Positions 27,010 to 36,471 of a stretch of 46,804 nt of DNA are shown piece by piece. Position 1 is the first letter of the stretch. Each line of letters opens with the position of its first letter. The stretch is from NCBI GenBank assembly GCA_947167045.1, contig CAMVGO010000017.1:1-46804 (forward strand), in the 5' to 3' direction. The notes beneath the pieces are model-generated. The model saw nothing but the letters and a program-made list of their open reading frames with translations. It was not told the origin of the DNA and did not search any database. Origin of the DNA: an uncultured Clostridia bacterium. Lineage in GTDB: Bacteria > Bacillota > Clostridia > Saccharofermentanales > Saccharofermentanaceae. Both the position numbers and the translations under genes were made by a program.

Positions 27010-29427
27010 TCAGGCACGCAGAGTGATTCCGAATTTGGCGTTGAGGTTATCGAGGATGGTCTTGACGAAGCCGTCGATGACCTCAGGCTTGAACTCCTCA
27101 TCACCGGGTGTGAATACAACGCTGAAAGCAAGGCTCTTCTTGTTTTCACCGAGCTGCGCACCCTCATAGATATCGAAGAGCTCGATCTTCGTAATGTACT
27201 CGCAGGAAGCCACGATCTCCTTTTCGACTGCAGCGCATGTGATATCTTTGTCCATTACGAAGCAGAAATCACGCTTTTCTTCAAGGAACTTCGGAAGCGG
27301 AATGAACTTTCTTTCCTTTCCGTAGTACTTGCTCAAAGCGCGGAGGTCGATCTCTGCGACGTATGCGGGAACTCTCATGTCGAGCTCGTCGCAGATCTCA
27401 TAGAGGACCTGTCCGAGATAGCCTACTTCCTCACCGTCGCAGATGACCTTTGCGGTTCTGCCCGGGTGGAGGAATGTTTTCAAATCCTTCTCATAATCGA
27501 AAGTGACGTCCAATGCGGAAGCGATAACGTCAACCAGCCCCTTCAACGAGTAGAAGTCCTCATCGTCGCCGAAGACACCGATGCAGATGGTCTCGCGCTC
27601 GTCAGGATATTCCGTGAGAGGCAGGGCCTTCGGAAGGAACTTGTTGCCCATCTCGTAGATACGGCCGGACAGAATGGAATTCTTCTGGTTTCTGGCCATC
27701 GCCTTGATCATCTGGGGCGCTAATGTCGTACGCATCAGAGAAAGATCGATGTTGATCGGGTTAAGGATCTTGATGGCAGTTCTCTCGGGAGCATCTTCAG
27801 GGAGTCTCAAAAGATCGAAGTCCGAGGGTGAGAAGAATGAATAATGAACACCTTCGGAAGCGCCTGCCGCGCAGAGCGCGTTCTTGATCTTGAGCTCAGA
27901 ACGCTGCTTGAGATTATATCCGCCTGATGTGACCTTTGCCGTCGGGATGAATGTAGGCGTGATGTGATCGTAGCCGTACATACGGATGACTTCCTCAGCA
28001 ACATCCTGATAGGATTCCATGTCGACACGGTAACCCGGGATGTAGATCGTCAGTTCATCGCCGTTAAGTTCTGGCGCGAAGTTAAGACCTGTCAGGATGC
28101 GGACGATGTCCTCATCAGGAACCGTGATTCCGAGTACGCCGTTAACCTGCTTAACGCTTACGGTAAGCTTTCTGGGCTCAATGGAATTGCCTGTATTAAC
28201 ATCGAAAGAAGTCTTGGATACCTTTCCGCAGCCGAGCTCCTCGATGAGGTGCAGAGCACGCTTCATTGCCATGACCGTCGTGTACTCGTCAACTCCCTTG
28301 GAGAATCTCATTGAGGAATCGGATACCTGGCCCAGAGCCTTTGAGCTCTTACGGATATTGTCGTGAGCGAACTTTGCAGCTTCGAACATGACTGCGGAAG
28401 TCGAATCCAGGATCTCGGAATTAAGGCCGCCCATGATGCCTGCAAGCGCAACGGGCTTAACGCCGTCGCAGATGACGAGGTTATCTGATGTAAGAGCGAA
28501 TTCCTTCTCATCCAATGTTACGATCTTCTCTCCGTTTTCGGCGCGGCGCACATGGATCTCTCCGCCTTCGAGATAAGAATAATCGAAAGCGTGCATCGGC
28601 TGGCCGAGCTCGTAAAGGACATAGTTGGTGATATCAACAACGTTGGAGATCGCAGAACAGCCTACAAGAGCCAGACGGCGCTTCATCCAAGAGGGAGACT
28701 CCGTGATCTTTACGTCAGATACATAGTGTCCGATATATCTCGGGCAAAGATCGGGTGCCGATACGCGGATGTTGAAATCGATGGCAACATCGCTCTCGGT
28801 GTAATCAAGAGCAGGCTCCTTAACGGGCTTGCCCAGGACTGCGGCAACCTCACGTGCGATACCGAAGATCGACTGGCAGTCAGGTCTGTTAGCCGTGATG
28901 GAAACATCGAAGATATAATCGTCCAGGCCAAGAATGGGCTTAACGTCTGCTCCCGGAACGGAGTCAGCGGGAAGAACGAGAAGTCCGTTGTATCCAGCAC
29001 CGGGGAACATGTCCTCGGATACGCCGAGTTCAACGCCGGAGCAGAGCATGCCGTATGAATCGTAGCCTCTGAGCTTGCCCTGACCGATGGTCATGAGGCC
29101 TTCAACAGTTACATGATCTTTTGCGGTTGCATAAACCTGCGCACCGATGAGTGCCAAAGGATACTTGCCGCCTGCAGCAACGTTATCGGCGCCGCAGCAG
29201 ATCTGAAGGATGCCGTTCTCGCCTGCATCTACAGTGCAGAGGTGAAGGTGTGTACCCTCGATTGCCTCGCATGTCTTAACTTCTCCGACAACGACTTTGC
29301 TGATGTCCTTGCCTACTTCGTATTTTTCCTCAACTTCGAATCCGCAGCTGAAGAGCTTTTCTTCGAGCACGTCCGGAGTAACGTCAATATCAACATAATC
29401 TTTAAGCCAACTTAATGGTACTAACAT
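27010..29427 (-). CDS. pheT: Phenylalanyl-tRNA synthetase beta subunit
   Basis: An 805-residue subunit of the (alpha-beta)2 enzyme that charges tRNA-Phe. Residues 40-150 form the EMAP-like tRNA-binding fold. Domains B1, B5 and the catalytic-like core follow, and then the editing region B3/B4 (about 210-370), which removes mischarged tyrosine. The C-terminal ferredoxin-like domain (about 710-805, PLPKFLEEKRDFCFVMDKDI) binds the anticodon. Length is standard. It lies 20 bp after pheS, with AGGAGG before the start, and shares the T-box control of pheS. Confidence 0.96.
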   Translation of the reverse strand: MLVPLSWLKDYVDIDVTPDVLEEKLFSCGFEVEEKYEVGKDISKVVVGEVKTCEAIEGTHLHLCTVDAGENGILQICCGADNVAAGGKYPLALIGAQVYATAKDHVTVEGLMTIGQGKLRGYDSYGMLCSGVELGVSEDMFPGAGYNGLLVLPADSVPGADVKPILGLDDYIFDVSITANRPDCQSIFGIAREVAAVLGKPVKEPALDYTESDVAIDFNIRVSAPDLCPRYIGHYVSDVKITESPSWMKRRLALVGCSAISNVVDITNYVLYELGQPMHAFDYSYLEGGEIHVRRAENGEKIVTLDEKEFALTSDNLVICDGVKPVALAGIMGGLNSEILDSTSAVMFEAAKFAHDNIRKSSKALGQVSDSSMRFSKGVDEYTTVMAMKRALHLIEELGCGKVSKTSFDVNTGNSIEPRKLTVSVKQVNGVLGITVPDEDIVRILTGLNFAPELNGDELTIYIPGYRVDMESYQDVAEEVIRMYGYDHITPTFIPTAKVTSGGYNLKQRSELKIKNALCAAGASEGVHYSFFSPSDFDLLRLPEDAPERTAIKILNPINIDLSLMRTTLAPQMIKAMARNQKNSILSGRIYEMGNKFLPKALPLTEYPDERETICIGVFGDDEDFYSLKGLVDVIASALDVTFDYEKDLKTFLHPGRTAKVICDGEEVGYLGQVLYEICDELDMRVPAYVAEIDLRALSKYYGKERKFIPLPKFLEEKRDFCFVMDKDITCAAVEKEIVASCEYITKIELFDIYEGAQLGENKKSLAFSVVFTPGDEEFKPEVIDGFVKTILDNLNAKFGITLRA

Positions 29428-29447
29428 AGTATTTGCCTCCTTTATCC

Positions 29448-30491
29448 TTAGTCATCGATCTGTTCAAGTACGCGGAGATCAGACTCAAACAGGAGCTTGA
29501 TGTTGTTGATGCCGTACTTGAGCATGGCAATACGATCGATACCGATACCGAAAGCCAGACCGCTGTATTTGTCGCTGTCGATCCCGCAGCCTTCAAGAAC
29601 CTTCTTGTTGACCACGCCTGCGCCGAGAACTTCGATCCAGCCTGTTCCCTTGCAGAGCTTGCAGCCCTTGCCGCCACACTGGAAGCAGGATACGTCGACT
29701 TCTACTGAAGGCTCCGTGAACGGGAAGTAAGATGGTCTTAATCTTGTCCTTGTCTCCTCGCCGAAGATCTTCTTAACGAATACGTCGAGCATTCCCTGAA
29801 GGTCGCAGAGCGTGATGCCCTCGTCAACAACAAGTCCTTCCATCTGGGAGAACATCGGAGAGTGTGTGGCATCGTCATCCGAACGGAAAACCTTACCGGG
29901 TGAGATGATCTTTATCGGCGGCTGCTGAGATTCCATAACGTGAACCTGACCTGCAGAGGTCTGTGTTCTCAAAAGGAATTCAGGGCTCAAATAGAATGTG
30001 TCCTGCATGTCACGTGAAGGGTGATCCTGCGGGATATTCAAAGCCGTGAAGTTATAGTGATCTGTCTCGATCTCGTTTCCTTCGTAGACCGAGAAGCCCA
30101 TTGAACCGAAGATATCGACGATCTGGTTTCTGACCTGGGTATTCGGATGGAGATAGCCCTTCTTGAGCTTCTTGGAAGGAAGCGTTACGTCGATGGCCTC
30201 AGCCTCGTAACGTGCCTTCTGCTCAGCAGCCTTGAATTCCGCATCCAAAGCATCGAACTTCTCTGTGGCCCAGTTTCTGATCTCGTTGACCATCTTGCCG
30301 TACTCGGCCTTCTGCTCTTTCGGGATCTTGCCCATCTCCTTCATGAGGGAACCGATCTTGCCTTCCTTAGAGTCCATAACGCTCTTTCTGTACTCGAAGA
30401 TTCCCTTGGAGCTGGTAATTCCTGCCAGATCAGATTCGATCTGACTCTTGATAGCGGATAACTTCTCACTTAATTCACTGAGTTCAGCCAT
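29448..30491 (-). CDS. pheS: Phenylalanyl-tRNA synthetase alpha subunit
   Basis: A 347-residue catalytic subunit. The N-terminal coiled coil (about 1-90) contacts tRNA. The class II core has motif 2 ([21 protein letters not shown]) and motif 3 ([14 protein letters not shown]), plus the Cys-rich [17 protein letters not shown] segment common to this family. I set the start at 30491, because AGGAGG lies just upstream; the frame is open further up into the leader but lacks a ribosome site. pheT follows directly. Expression is set by a Phe T-box upstream. Confidence 0.96.
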   Translation of the reverse strand: MAELSELSEKLSAIKSQIESDLAGITSSKGIFEYRKSVMDSKEGKIGSLMKEMGKIPKEQKAEYGKMVNEIRNWATEKFDALDAEFKAAEQKARYEAEAIDVTLPSKKLKKGYLHPNTQVRNQIVDIFGSMGFSVYEGNEIETDHYNFTALNIPQDHPSRDMQDTFYLSPEFLLRTQTSAGQVHVMESQQPPIKIISPGKVFRSDDDATHSPMFSQMEGLVVDEGITLCDLQGMLDVFVKKIFGEETRTRLRPSYFPFTEPSVEVDVSCFQCGGKGCKLCKGTGWIEVLGAGVVNKKVLEGCGIDSDKYSGLAFGIGIDRIAMLKYGINNIKLLFESDLRVLEQIDD

Positions 30492-30523
30492 GTTTTCCTC
30501 CTTGTTTCTTACCGCCTGAGCAT

Positions 30524-30815
30524 AAAAAAATCCCACGGCAATTATTCATTGCCATGGGACGAATTAGCATATTATCTGCACCTTCGCGGTACCACCCATG
30601 TTCGAAAAACTGAAATATCAGTCTTTTCGCACTTATAACCGCCACTGTAATGCCGCAGCGAACGCATCTGCTTAGTCAGTAAAATTACCGTTTCCGACAG
30701 AATGCTCCAGTGTTGAAATTCATCTTACTACCCTTAGTATCGTGCTTTCAGCCGGTGACACGACTCTCTGTTGCTGTCTGTAGAAAGACTACTTACGCAC
30801 CTTCATTGCAGAACA
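30524..30815 (-). promoter_or_regulatory. T-box leader of pheST, phenylalanine type
   Basis: The minus-strand leader carries the conserved T-box GGGTGGTACCGCG (30597-30585), which pairs with the uncharged tRNA acceptor end. A Stem I region runs from about 30800, with a UUC triplet followed by A at 30717-30715 as the likely Phe specifier. It ends in a strong terminator: CCCATGGCAAT pairs with ATTGCCGTGGG (30532-30558), then seven T. Uncharged tRNA-Phe should favour the antiterminator and let pheST be read. Confidence 0.92.
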
Positions 30816-30819
30816 ATAT

Positions 30820-30847
30820 TTTATATATTAATTTCCGAAAAAGTCAA
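30820..30847 (-). promoter_or_regulatory. SigmaA promoter of pheST
   Basis: TTGACT (30842-30847) and TATAAA (30820-30825) on the minus strand are 16 bp apart, just before the T-box leader. Confidence 0.7.
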
Positions 30848-30861
30848 GCAAACACTGAGGT

Positions 30862-31521
30862 TCACATCTCAAAGAACGGATTAGTCATGATCTCATCCCC
30901 GATGGTCGAAGCAGGTCCGTGGCCCGGGAATATCTTCAGTTCGGGCTTCAGCTTGCTGATCCGCCTAATGGAATCCGCAAGATCGCGAGCCGAGCCGCCC
31001 GGCATGTCAGTCCTTCCGACGGATCCCGCGAAAACGGTATCGCCGGTAAATAACATCTCTTCACCGTCGTTATTGAAAAGAAAACATACGCTGCCCATGG
31101 TATGTCCCGGTGTCTCATATACCCTGACATCGATCCCGTCGGCCTTGTATATCGCTGCCCCGTTAAGAGCATCAAGATTCGTAAACTTGAAGTTATAGAC
31201 AACCTGCGTGCCTTCCATGTACGAACAGTTCATATAACCGTTGCCGAGAAGGTCTTTGTCATTGCTGCTGAAGAACAGCCCAGCCGTGGGATATGCATCC
31301 TGCCATTCGGTGACATACTTGATGTGATCGTGATGACCGTGGGTAAGAAAGATGCCCTTTACCCCGCACTCACCTTTGGAAAGGCCGGGCATGCCGCAGA
31401 ACGCCTCCGCCTTCTCAGGAGATACGGAAGGATCAATGATAAATACACCGGCAGGACCGGTGACTATATACATATTGGATCCGAGAGGACCGAACGGAAC
31501 GGTTATCAGACTGCGTTCCAT
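30862..31521 (-). CDS. Metallo-beta-lactamase-fold hydrolase, glyoxalase II-like
   Basis: A 219-residue hydrolase. The metal motif THGHHDH (about 60-66) gives the HxHxDH ligands, with further ligands H in GHTMGS, D in FTGDTVF, and H near the end in FPGHGP. This small type includes hydroxyacylglutathione hydrolases and many thioesterases of unknown substrate. It overlaps the next upstream gene, the methylglyoxal-synthase-like one, by 16 bp. That would fit a methylglyoxal theme, but the neighbour lacks the synthase active site, so I do not assign a substrate. Confidence 0.88.
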   Translation of the reverse strand: MERSLITVPFGPLGSNMYIVTGPAGVFIIDPSVSPEKAEAFCGMPGLSKGECGVKGIFLTHGHHDHIKYVTEWQDAYPTAGLFFSSNDKDLLGNGYMNCSYMEGTQVVYNFKFTNLDALNGAAIYKADGIDVRVYETPGHTMGSVCFLFNNDGEEMLFTGDTVFAGSVGRTDMPGGSARDLADSIRRISKLKPELKIFPGHGPASTIGDEIMTNPFFEM

Positions 31522-31898
31522 TCGCGGTAATCAAGAGCACCGCTGTCTATGGCGGTTACGAGAATCTCCGCAGATGCGATATTGGTCGCATAAGGGATGG
31601 TATTCTGATCGCAGACGTCGAGCAGTTCAAACGGATTCGATTCACCGACCTGGCGTCCGTCCCTGAGATAGATGACGCAGTCGATACCGTTATACTCGGC
31701 TCTGGATGCAAGCTGTTCGAAACCGCTTGAATAATCCACGGAGAGACCTGAGACATCCAGATCTGCGGCGGATTTAAGAAGCTTGGCGGTGTTGTAAACT
31801 GAGATGAGCTGATGTTTCTCAAGCAAAGGCTTGTATGCGATGCAGAAATTGACCAGCAGTTCGGTCTTCCTGTTGTCAGCCATCAAAACTATTTTCAT
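31506..31898 (-). CDS. Methylglyoxal-synthase-like protein lacking catalytic residues
   Basis: A 130-residue protein that aligns over its whole length with methylglyoxal synthase: IVLMADNRK, KPLLEKHQLISVYNTAKLL, YNGIDCVIYL and IPYATNIASAEILV. The active-site positions differ. The AHD of known enzymes reads ADN, the GGDQ segment reads SGFE, and the HDPD segment reads SNPF. So the catalytic Asp and His residues appear lost. It may bind phosphate or a small ligand rather than make methylglyoxal. GGGAGA lies before the start. The hydrolase gene follows with a 16-bp overlap. Confidence 0.75.
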   Translation of the reverse strand: MKIVLMADNRKTELLVNFCIAYKPLLEKHQLISVYNTAKLLKSAADLDVSGLSVDYSSGFEQLASRAEYNGIDCVIYLRDGRQVGESNPFELLDVCDQNTIPYATNIASAEILVTAIDSGALDYREWNAV

Positions 31899-32041
31899 CC
31901 GAAATCTCCCATTAAAGCGAATAAACAGATTGTACAGTAAAATGTGCTTTCGGGCAACTAATCTTTATAACAAATCAACAATGTAATAATCGTCTATTTC
32001 ACAAAACGTTCGAAAACTCCCGTCAGAACAAGGAATCCGGA

Positions 32042-34372
32042 TCAGGCTGCGGTGGCATTAACTGAAGGCAGATAGTCACCGAGGATCGGGTTTGTCTTAT
32101 TGAGGGGTACCTTGGAATTGAGCTGCTGATTGAAATATGCAGCCATTATCTTTTTCGCGATGATGACCGAGCTCGAACCCCACTCGCCCTTCTCTACCAC
32201 GAGAGCCAAAGCTACTTCAGGATTGTTTTTCGGCGCGTAGCAGATAAAGAGTCCGTTGGAATACTCTTTTCTGGTATTTTCGAATCCCGTTTCGGCAGTT
32301 CCGGTCTTGCAGACAAGCTCGACAGGATAGTTCTCGAATGCGGCATGCGCACTCGAGTTCCAGTTTGCCATGCCTCTTTCCCTGCCCCAGTAAACCGCAT
32401 TCATTGCGTTCCTTACGGCGTTGATGTTATCTTCGTCGATACCGATGTCCACCGATTCCTTCTGTCCCCTGTACAGGATCGAACCGTCGCTCGCAACCAC
32501 CTTGTCGATGACATAAGGCGTGCATAGCTTGTTTGTGGCGATACCGCATGTGTATCTGCAGAGCTGGAGGATCGTAAAGCAGTCGTCGAACTGGCCGATC
32601 GAAGCCTGCGCGGTATTTGACGGGAACCAGGTCTTATCGTAGACCGACTGTCTGGTAAGTCTCTTATTTTCACGGCTCGACATGACGCCGGAGATCTCAC
32701 CCGGGAGATCGATTCCCGACTTTACGCCGAGTCCGAATCTGTTTGCCATCGCGGAGATGTTGTCGATACCGGTCATTATGCCGAGTTTCATGAAATAGAT
32801 GTTGCAGGACTGTGCCATCGCATCGTTGAGCGTGAGGTCGCCGTGTCCGCCGTTAGGACGCTCAAGGCACTTGAATATCCAGCCGTCAACGTCGTAAGGG
32901 CTCTCGCAGTCAATGGTATTGCTCCTCGGCGTTATCTTGCCCGTCTCTAATGCAGCCAGAGCCGTGCAGGGCTTGAACGTGGAACCCGGCGCGTACATGG
33001 ACATTATCGCACGGTTCCAGAGAGGAAGGTCGGTCGCCGTGATCTCCTCGTAATCGTCGATACCGAGATAATACTTAACCTGCTCTTTTGCCTGCTCGTC
33101 ACCGTAGTTCTGAAGGATGAAGTCGTTGGGATCGTAGTTCGGATAAGAACCCATCGCTATTACAGCGCCCGTGTTGACGTTCATCATAACGAAAGCTCCG
33201 GCCGACGCCGACTTGAACTCCGTGGTGTTGTTGGCTCTCGCCTCCAGGATGTACTCCTTGAGAGCCTGGGTTCCGATCTCCTGGATACGTGAATCAATGG
33301 TGAGATAGACCGTAGCGCCCTCTTCCGGAGCGACTCCGTAACTCTGAGGAACGAAAAGTCCCTCCTCACCGTTCATGGTCCATATGCTGTAAGGCGTGGT
33401 GCCGTTGCTGCCGTGCAGATATCTTTCCATCTGGGATTCGACGCCCGATTTTCCGACGACATCGTCGCTCGTATAGCCGAACGGGGCCAGATCCTGATAA
33501 GTGACACTCGAGATCTTACCGACGTATCCCAAAACATGGCTAGCGTAAAGAGCCTCAGTCGAATAGTTCCTGGCATATTCCTTGCCCGTGACTATTCCCA
33601 TGTAGTGGTAATTCTGTTCCTCGAAGATCCTGATGAGCTCGTCCGGAACATCCGTGGCGATCTTTACGGGCGTACCCTTTGCAAAAGCCCAGGTATCCCT
33701 GAATATTTGATATCTGATCCTGATTATCCTGTACGCTTCTTCGATGGTGTAATTGTTGTCGATGTCGAATTTGCGCCTTAGATAAAGGAAAAATACATTG
33801 GGATCGGTCTTAACGTAATCGTCCGAAAAAGTTACGATAACGCCCGTCGAATAGTCCTTAAGACCGAAAAGATTCGTATCCGTCTGCCAGAGCCTTATCT
33901 TGTTTTCATCCTTAACGAATCTGGCCTTCGGATCCAATACGAAATACTGGTCGAGGTCCGCCACATCTATACAGTGATATTCTTCGAAAAGATAGCTCAG
34001 TTCGAGACAAAGCTCGTTGAGCGAAGCGTTGTCCAGATAGGCATTTGCTATCATGACGCTGTTGTATTCGGTGGTGGAAGCAAGGAGCACGCCCTTGCTG
34101 TCGTAGATATCTCCTCTCGGAGCCTGCGAAGTATACTGCCTGATGACACCCGAGGAACTCTCGGACAGAGTGTTCTGATATCCCGAGAACTGAAGTCTTG
34201 TCGTCATTATGAGGATCATGATGCCGAAGATGACAAAGCCGGCGCCAAGGACCAGATATCTGTTCGTGAGAAAAACGAAGACGCGCTTAAACAGAGAACC
34301 TGCGTCGTTCCTGTTTCCTCTCTCGGCATTATTATCAAAAGCGCCGTAATCGTCTGTCAGATTTCGAGCCAT
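32042..34372 (-). CDS. mrdA: Penicillin-binding protein 2, elongation transpeptidase
   Basis: A 776-residue class B penicillin-binding protein that cross-links peptidoglycan during cell elongation. One membrane helix lies at about 35-55. The pedestal domain follows (from SPRGDIYDSKGVLL-type APRGDIYDSKG, near 90). The transpeptidase domain carries the three motifs: STFK with catalytic S464, SCN (MAQSCNIYF), and KTG (VCKTGTAE). It overlaps mreD by 16 bp and is the last of mreC-mreD-mrdA. The length exceeds that of E. coli PBP2 and is usual for Clostridia. Confidence 0.93.
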   Translation of the reverse strand: MARNLTDDYGAFDNNAERGNRNDAGSLFKRVFVFLTNRYLVLGAGFVIFGIMILIMTTRLQFSGYQNTLSESSSGVIRQYTSQAPRGDIYDSKGVLLASTTEYNSVMIANAYLDNASLNELCLELSYLFEEYHCIDVADLDQYFVLDPKARFVKDENKIRLWQTDTNLFGLKDYSTGVIVTFSDDYVKTDPNVFFLYLRRKFDIDNNYTIEEAYRIIRIRYQIFRDTWAFAKGTPVKIATDVPDELIRIFEEQNYHYMGIVTGKEYARNYSTEALYASHVLGYVGKISSVTYQDLAPFGYTSDDVVGKSGVESQMERYLHGSNGTTPYSIWTMNGEEGLFVPQSYGVAPEEGATVYLTIDSRIQEIGTQALKEYILEARANNTTEFKSASAGAFVMMNVNTGAVIAMGSYPNYDPNDFILQNYGDEQAKEQVKYYLGIDDYEEITATDLPLWNRAIMSMYAPGSTFKPCTALAALETGKITPRSNTIDCESPYDVDGWIFKCLERPNGGHGDLTLNDAMAQSCNIYFMKLGIMTGIDNISAMANRFGLGVKSGIDLPGEISGVMSSRENKRLTRQSVYDKTWFPSNTAQASIGQFDDCFTILQLCRYTCGIATNKLCTPYVIDKVVASDGSILYRGQKESVDIGIDEDNINAVRNAMNAVYWGRERGMANWNSSAHAAFENYPVELVCKTGTAETGFENTRKEYSNGLFICYAPKNNPEVALALVVEKGEWGSSSVIIAKKIMAAYFNQQLNSKVPLNKTNPILGDYLPSVNATAA

Positions 34373-34992
34373 GAGCCTTCACCCTGCTTTTCTACTATTT
34401 CATCCCTATGTGATCCGCCCCTGAATGAAACAGGTCCCAGGAACCTCAATAACAGGATCAGCGGTATGGCCGCTATCGCGTTAAGGAGCAGCTGCGGAAG
34501 CAACGAATAAATGAGCGCCGTCAAAGGCGAATAAAGCCCGCCCTTTGCATCGGTCAGCGAACTCCATCCGAGAATAAGGAGGAATCCCAGAACCTTGTAA
34601 CATGTTGTGACAAAGAGCACGGCAACTATCGAGAAAGGCACATTCCTGTGCATTCTTTTCGTGAAAAACGCGGAGCCAGCTATCCCTGCGGCAAACAAAG
34701 ACAGAGCACCGATAAATGCGGTGACCCTGACCTCACCGTCAAGACCGACGATGGCCGGAGGCGAGAAAACATCTCTTACGAGCCCTGCAACAAAACCAAC
34801 GACGGCTCCGTCCCAGAAGCCGTTGAAATAACCCGAAAGGATAACGAATACGAACATCAGATCCGCAGTCTGCCCCGCAAATCCGAGCTTATCAGGAAAT
34901 GAGACCTGTAATGAGGACAAAAGGATGATATAGACCGCATAAACGACTATCTTCCTGATCCTCGCCTTTGTATTCGCATGCACTAAGCTCAT
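34357..34992 (-). CDS. mreD: Rod shape-determining protein MreD
   Basis: A 211-residue membrane protein of the elongation complex, with about five or six membrane helices (for example 13-30, 40-60, 65-82, 91-108, 122-140 and 165-185). MreD sequences are weakly conserved. The call rests on the helix pattern, length and place between mreC and mrdA. It lies 3 bp after mreC. Confidence 0.88.
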   Translation of the reverse strand: MSLVHANTKARIRKIVVYAVYIILLSSLQVSFPDKLGFAGQTADLMFVFVILSGYFNGFWDGAVVGFVAGLVRDVFSPPAIVGLDGEVRVTAFIGALSLFAAGIAGSAFFTKRMHRNVPFSIVAVLFVTTCYKVLGFLLILGWSSLTDAKGGLYSPLTALIYSLLPQLLLNAIAAIPLILLLRFLGPVSFRGGSHRDEIVEKQGEGSWLEI

Positions 34993-34995
34993 AGG

Positions 34996-35883
34996 TCAGT
35001 TCCCCGCAGGAGCAGCATTCTGAGATGCTTCAGGTTCTTCCTCTACATAAGGGATCATGATAAACACGTCCTCGAGCTTTCCAATCTGTGAATAAGGCCT
35101 TATCGTGGCCGTTACTTCGAGCGGGTTGGAATAATCGACCGTCTCGATGACACCGATCGGTATACCTTCGGGGAAAAGTCCGCCGTCACCGGATGTTACT
35201 ATCTGCATTCCTGGTTCCAGAACGACGTCCCTGTCGATGTCCTTTGCAAGACAGAGCTTCTGTCTCTTGAGCTCGGCATCGCCAACGACCATGAATGTCG
35301 CGCCGTTGACCGCATTTACCTTTCCGGCAACCGCAAAACCCTCATGGAAGAGCGGCAATACTCTTGATTCAGTATCGGATGTCTCTATAACTCGTCCGAC
35401 GAGGTTCATCTGAACATCGAGCACCGGATAGGAATTGCCCTCTTCGAGCACGATTCCGTCGGAAGATCCGACATTGAGCCTTATAGTGGAAAACCACTCG
35501 TCTGATTCTCTCGAAAGGATAGAAGCACCGTAGATATCGTAATTACTGAACATATCCTTGATATGGAGAGCATCCTTGAGCTCCTCATATCTGAGTGCTG
35601 CTTCCTCATTCTGCGTAAGATGGTATCTCAGATCGGCGATCTGCTCCTTAAGGGCCTTATTCTCTTCTCTTATGGCGATACCGTCGGTGATGGCTGACCA
35701 GAAATCGGACAACGTGTCACCTGCCGACTTTACAATGGACTGGGCAGGACTCGTCACAAGCTGGACCGGCTGGAGCAACTTTTTAACAGGGCTCCCCGGA
35801 ACCAGGCTCAGCACGGCAAAAGCCGTCAGCACGAGGATAACGAGAAGTGCTATGAACCATTTATTCTTAAACAGTTTTTTCAA
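34996..35883 (-). CDS. mreC: Rod shape-determining protein MreC
   Basis: A 295-residue membrane-anchored scaffold of the elongation complex that activates PBP2. It has a short basic N-terminus, a membrane helix (10-28), a coiled coil (about 60-105) and paired beta domains (about 115-275) with the family segment VTSGDGGLFPEGIPIGVI. The start is a TTG with AGGAGA eight bases upstream. No mreB gene precedes it: the genes before it encode a SEC-C protein and isocitrate dehydrogenase. Confidence 0.93.
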   Translation of the reverse strand: MKKLFKNKWFIALLVILVLTAFAVLSLVPGSPVKKLLQPVQLVTSPAQSIVKSAGDTLSDFWSAITDGIAIREENKALKEQIADLRYHLTQNEEAALRYEELKDALHIKDMFSNYDIYGASILSRESDEWFSTIRLNVGSSDGIVLEEGNSYPVLDVQMNLVGRVIETSDTESRVLPLFHEGFAVAGKVNAVNGATFMVVGDAELKRQKLCLAKDIDRDVVLEPGMQIVTSGDGGLFPEGIPIGVIETVDYSNPLEVTATIRPYSQIGKLEDVFIMIPYVEEEPEASQNAAPAGN

Positions 35884-35919
35884 GAGTATTCTCCTGATGC
35901 GTTAGTACGGGGCTTATTA

Positions 35920-36444
35920 TCAACCCTTTTTGCCGCAGCAGTTCTTGTATTTCTTGCCGGATCCGCACGGGCACGGATCGTTCCGTCCGATCTTGTCGGA
36001 ATGTGCGATGTTTGCATCGCGGTATTCCTTCGTGATCTCCTGTCTCTTCTCGTCAGTAAGGATAGACTTCCATGAGGTGATGTTATAGAGCCAGTCAGCC
36101 TTTGCATCACGCATGTTGTAGTAGAGCTTCTCGTAATCGATCACGAGCTTGATCTCATAATCGTCATCGATAGCTTCGAGGTCGATGTCATCACCGTTAA
36201 CAAGGCTGGACTTGATACCGTCGATGAATCCTACGAATACATCCATTGCATCCTTGGGGAAGTCCAGTTTCTTAGCCATCTCGGAAGCCTTGCCGCTGAG
36301 ATATTCCTCATTGTCGGGATAAGCTCCCAGGATCTTCTCGTAAGCTGCCTTCTCGAGTGCATAATAACGGTTGATATATTCAACATATTCCTGTCTGTTG
36401 GATGCATCCTCGGATCTGTCCATCCAGGTCTTGTAATAACTCAT
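35920..36444 (-). CDS. Helical protein with a C-terminal SEC-C zinc motif
   Basis: About 174 residues. The N-terminal 150 are helical and charged, without a recognised domain (starts [20 protein letters not shown]). The end is a SEC-C motif, [17 protein letters not shown], nearly identical to that of SecA. Such stand-alone proteins may bind metal and contact ribosomes or secretion parts, but the role here is unknown. I prefer the ATG at 36444, because GGAGG is nine bases before it and only three before the ATG at 36450. It lies between icd and mreC. Confidence 0.8.
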   Translation of the reverse strand: MSYYKTWMDRSEDASNRQEYVEYINRYYALEKAAYEKILGAYPDNEEYLSGKASEMAKKLDFPKDAMDVFVGFIDGIKSSLVNGDDIDLEAIDDDYEIKLVIDYEKLYYNMRDAKADWLYNITSWKSILTDEKRQEITKEYRDANIAHSDKIGRNDPCPCGSGKKYKNCCGKKG

Positions 36445-36471
36445 TTTCATAATCCTCCGAAATGTTCTTTA

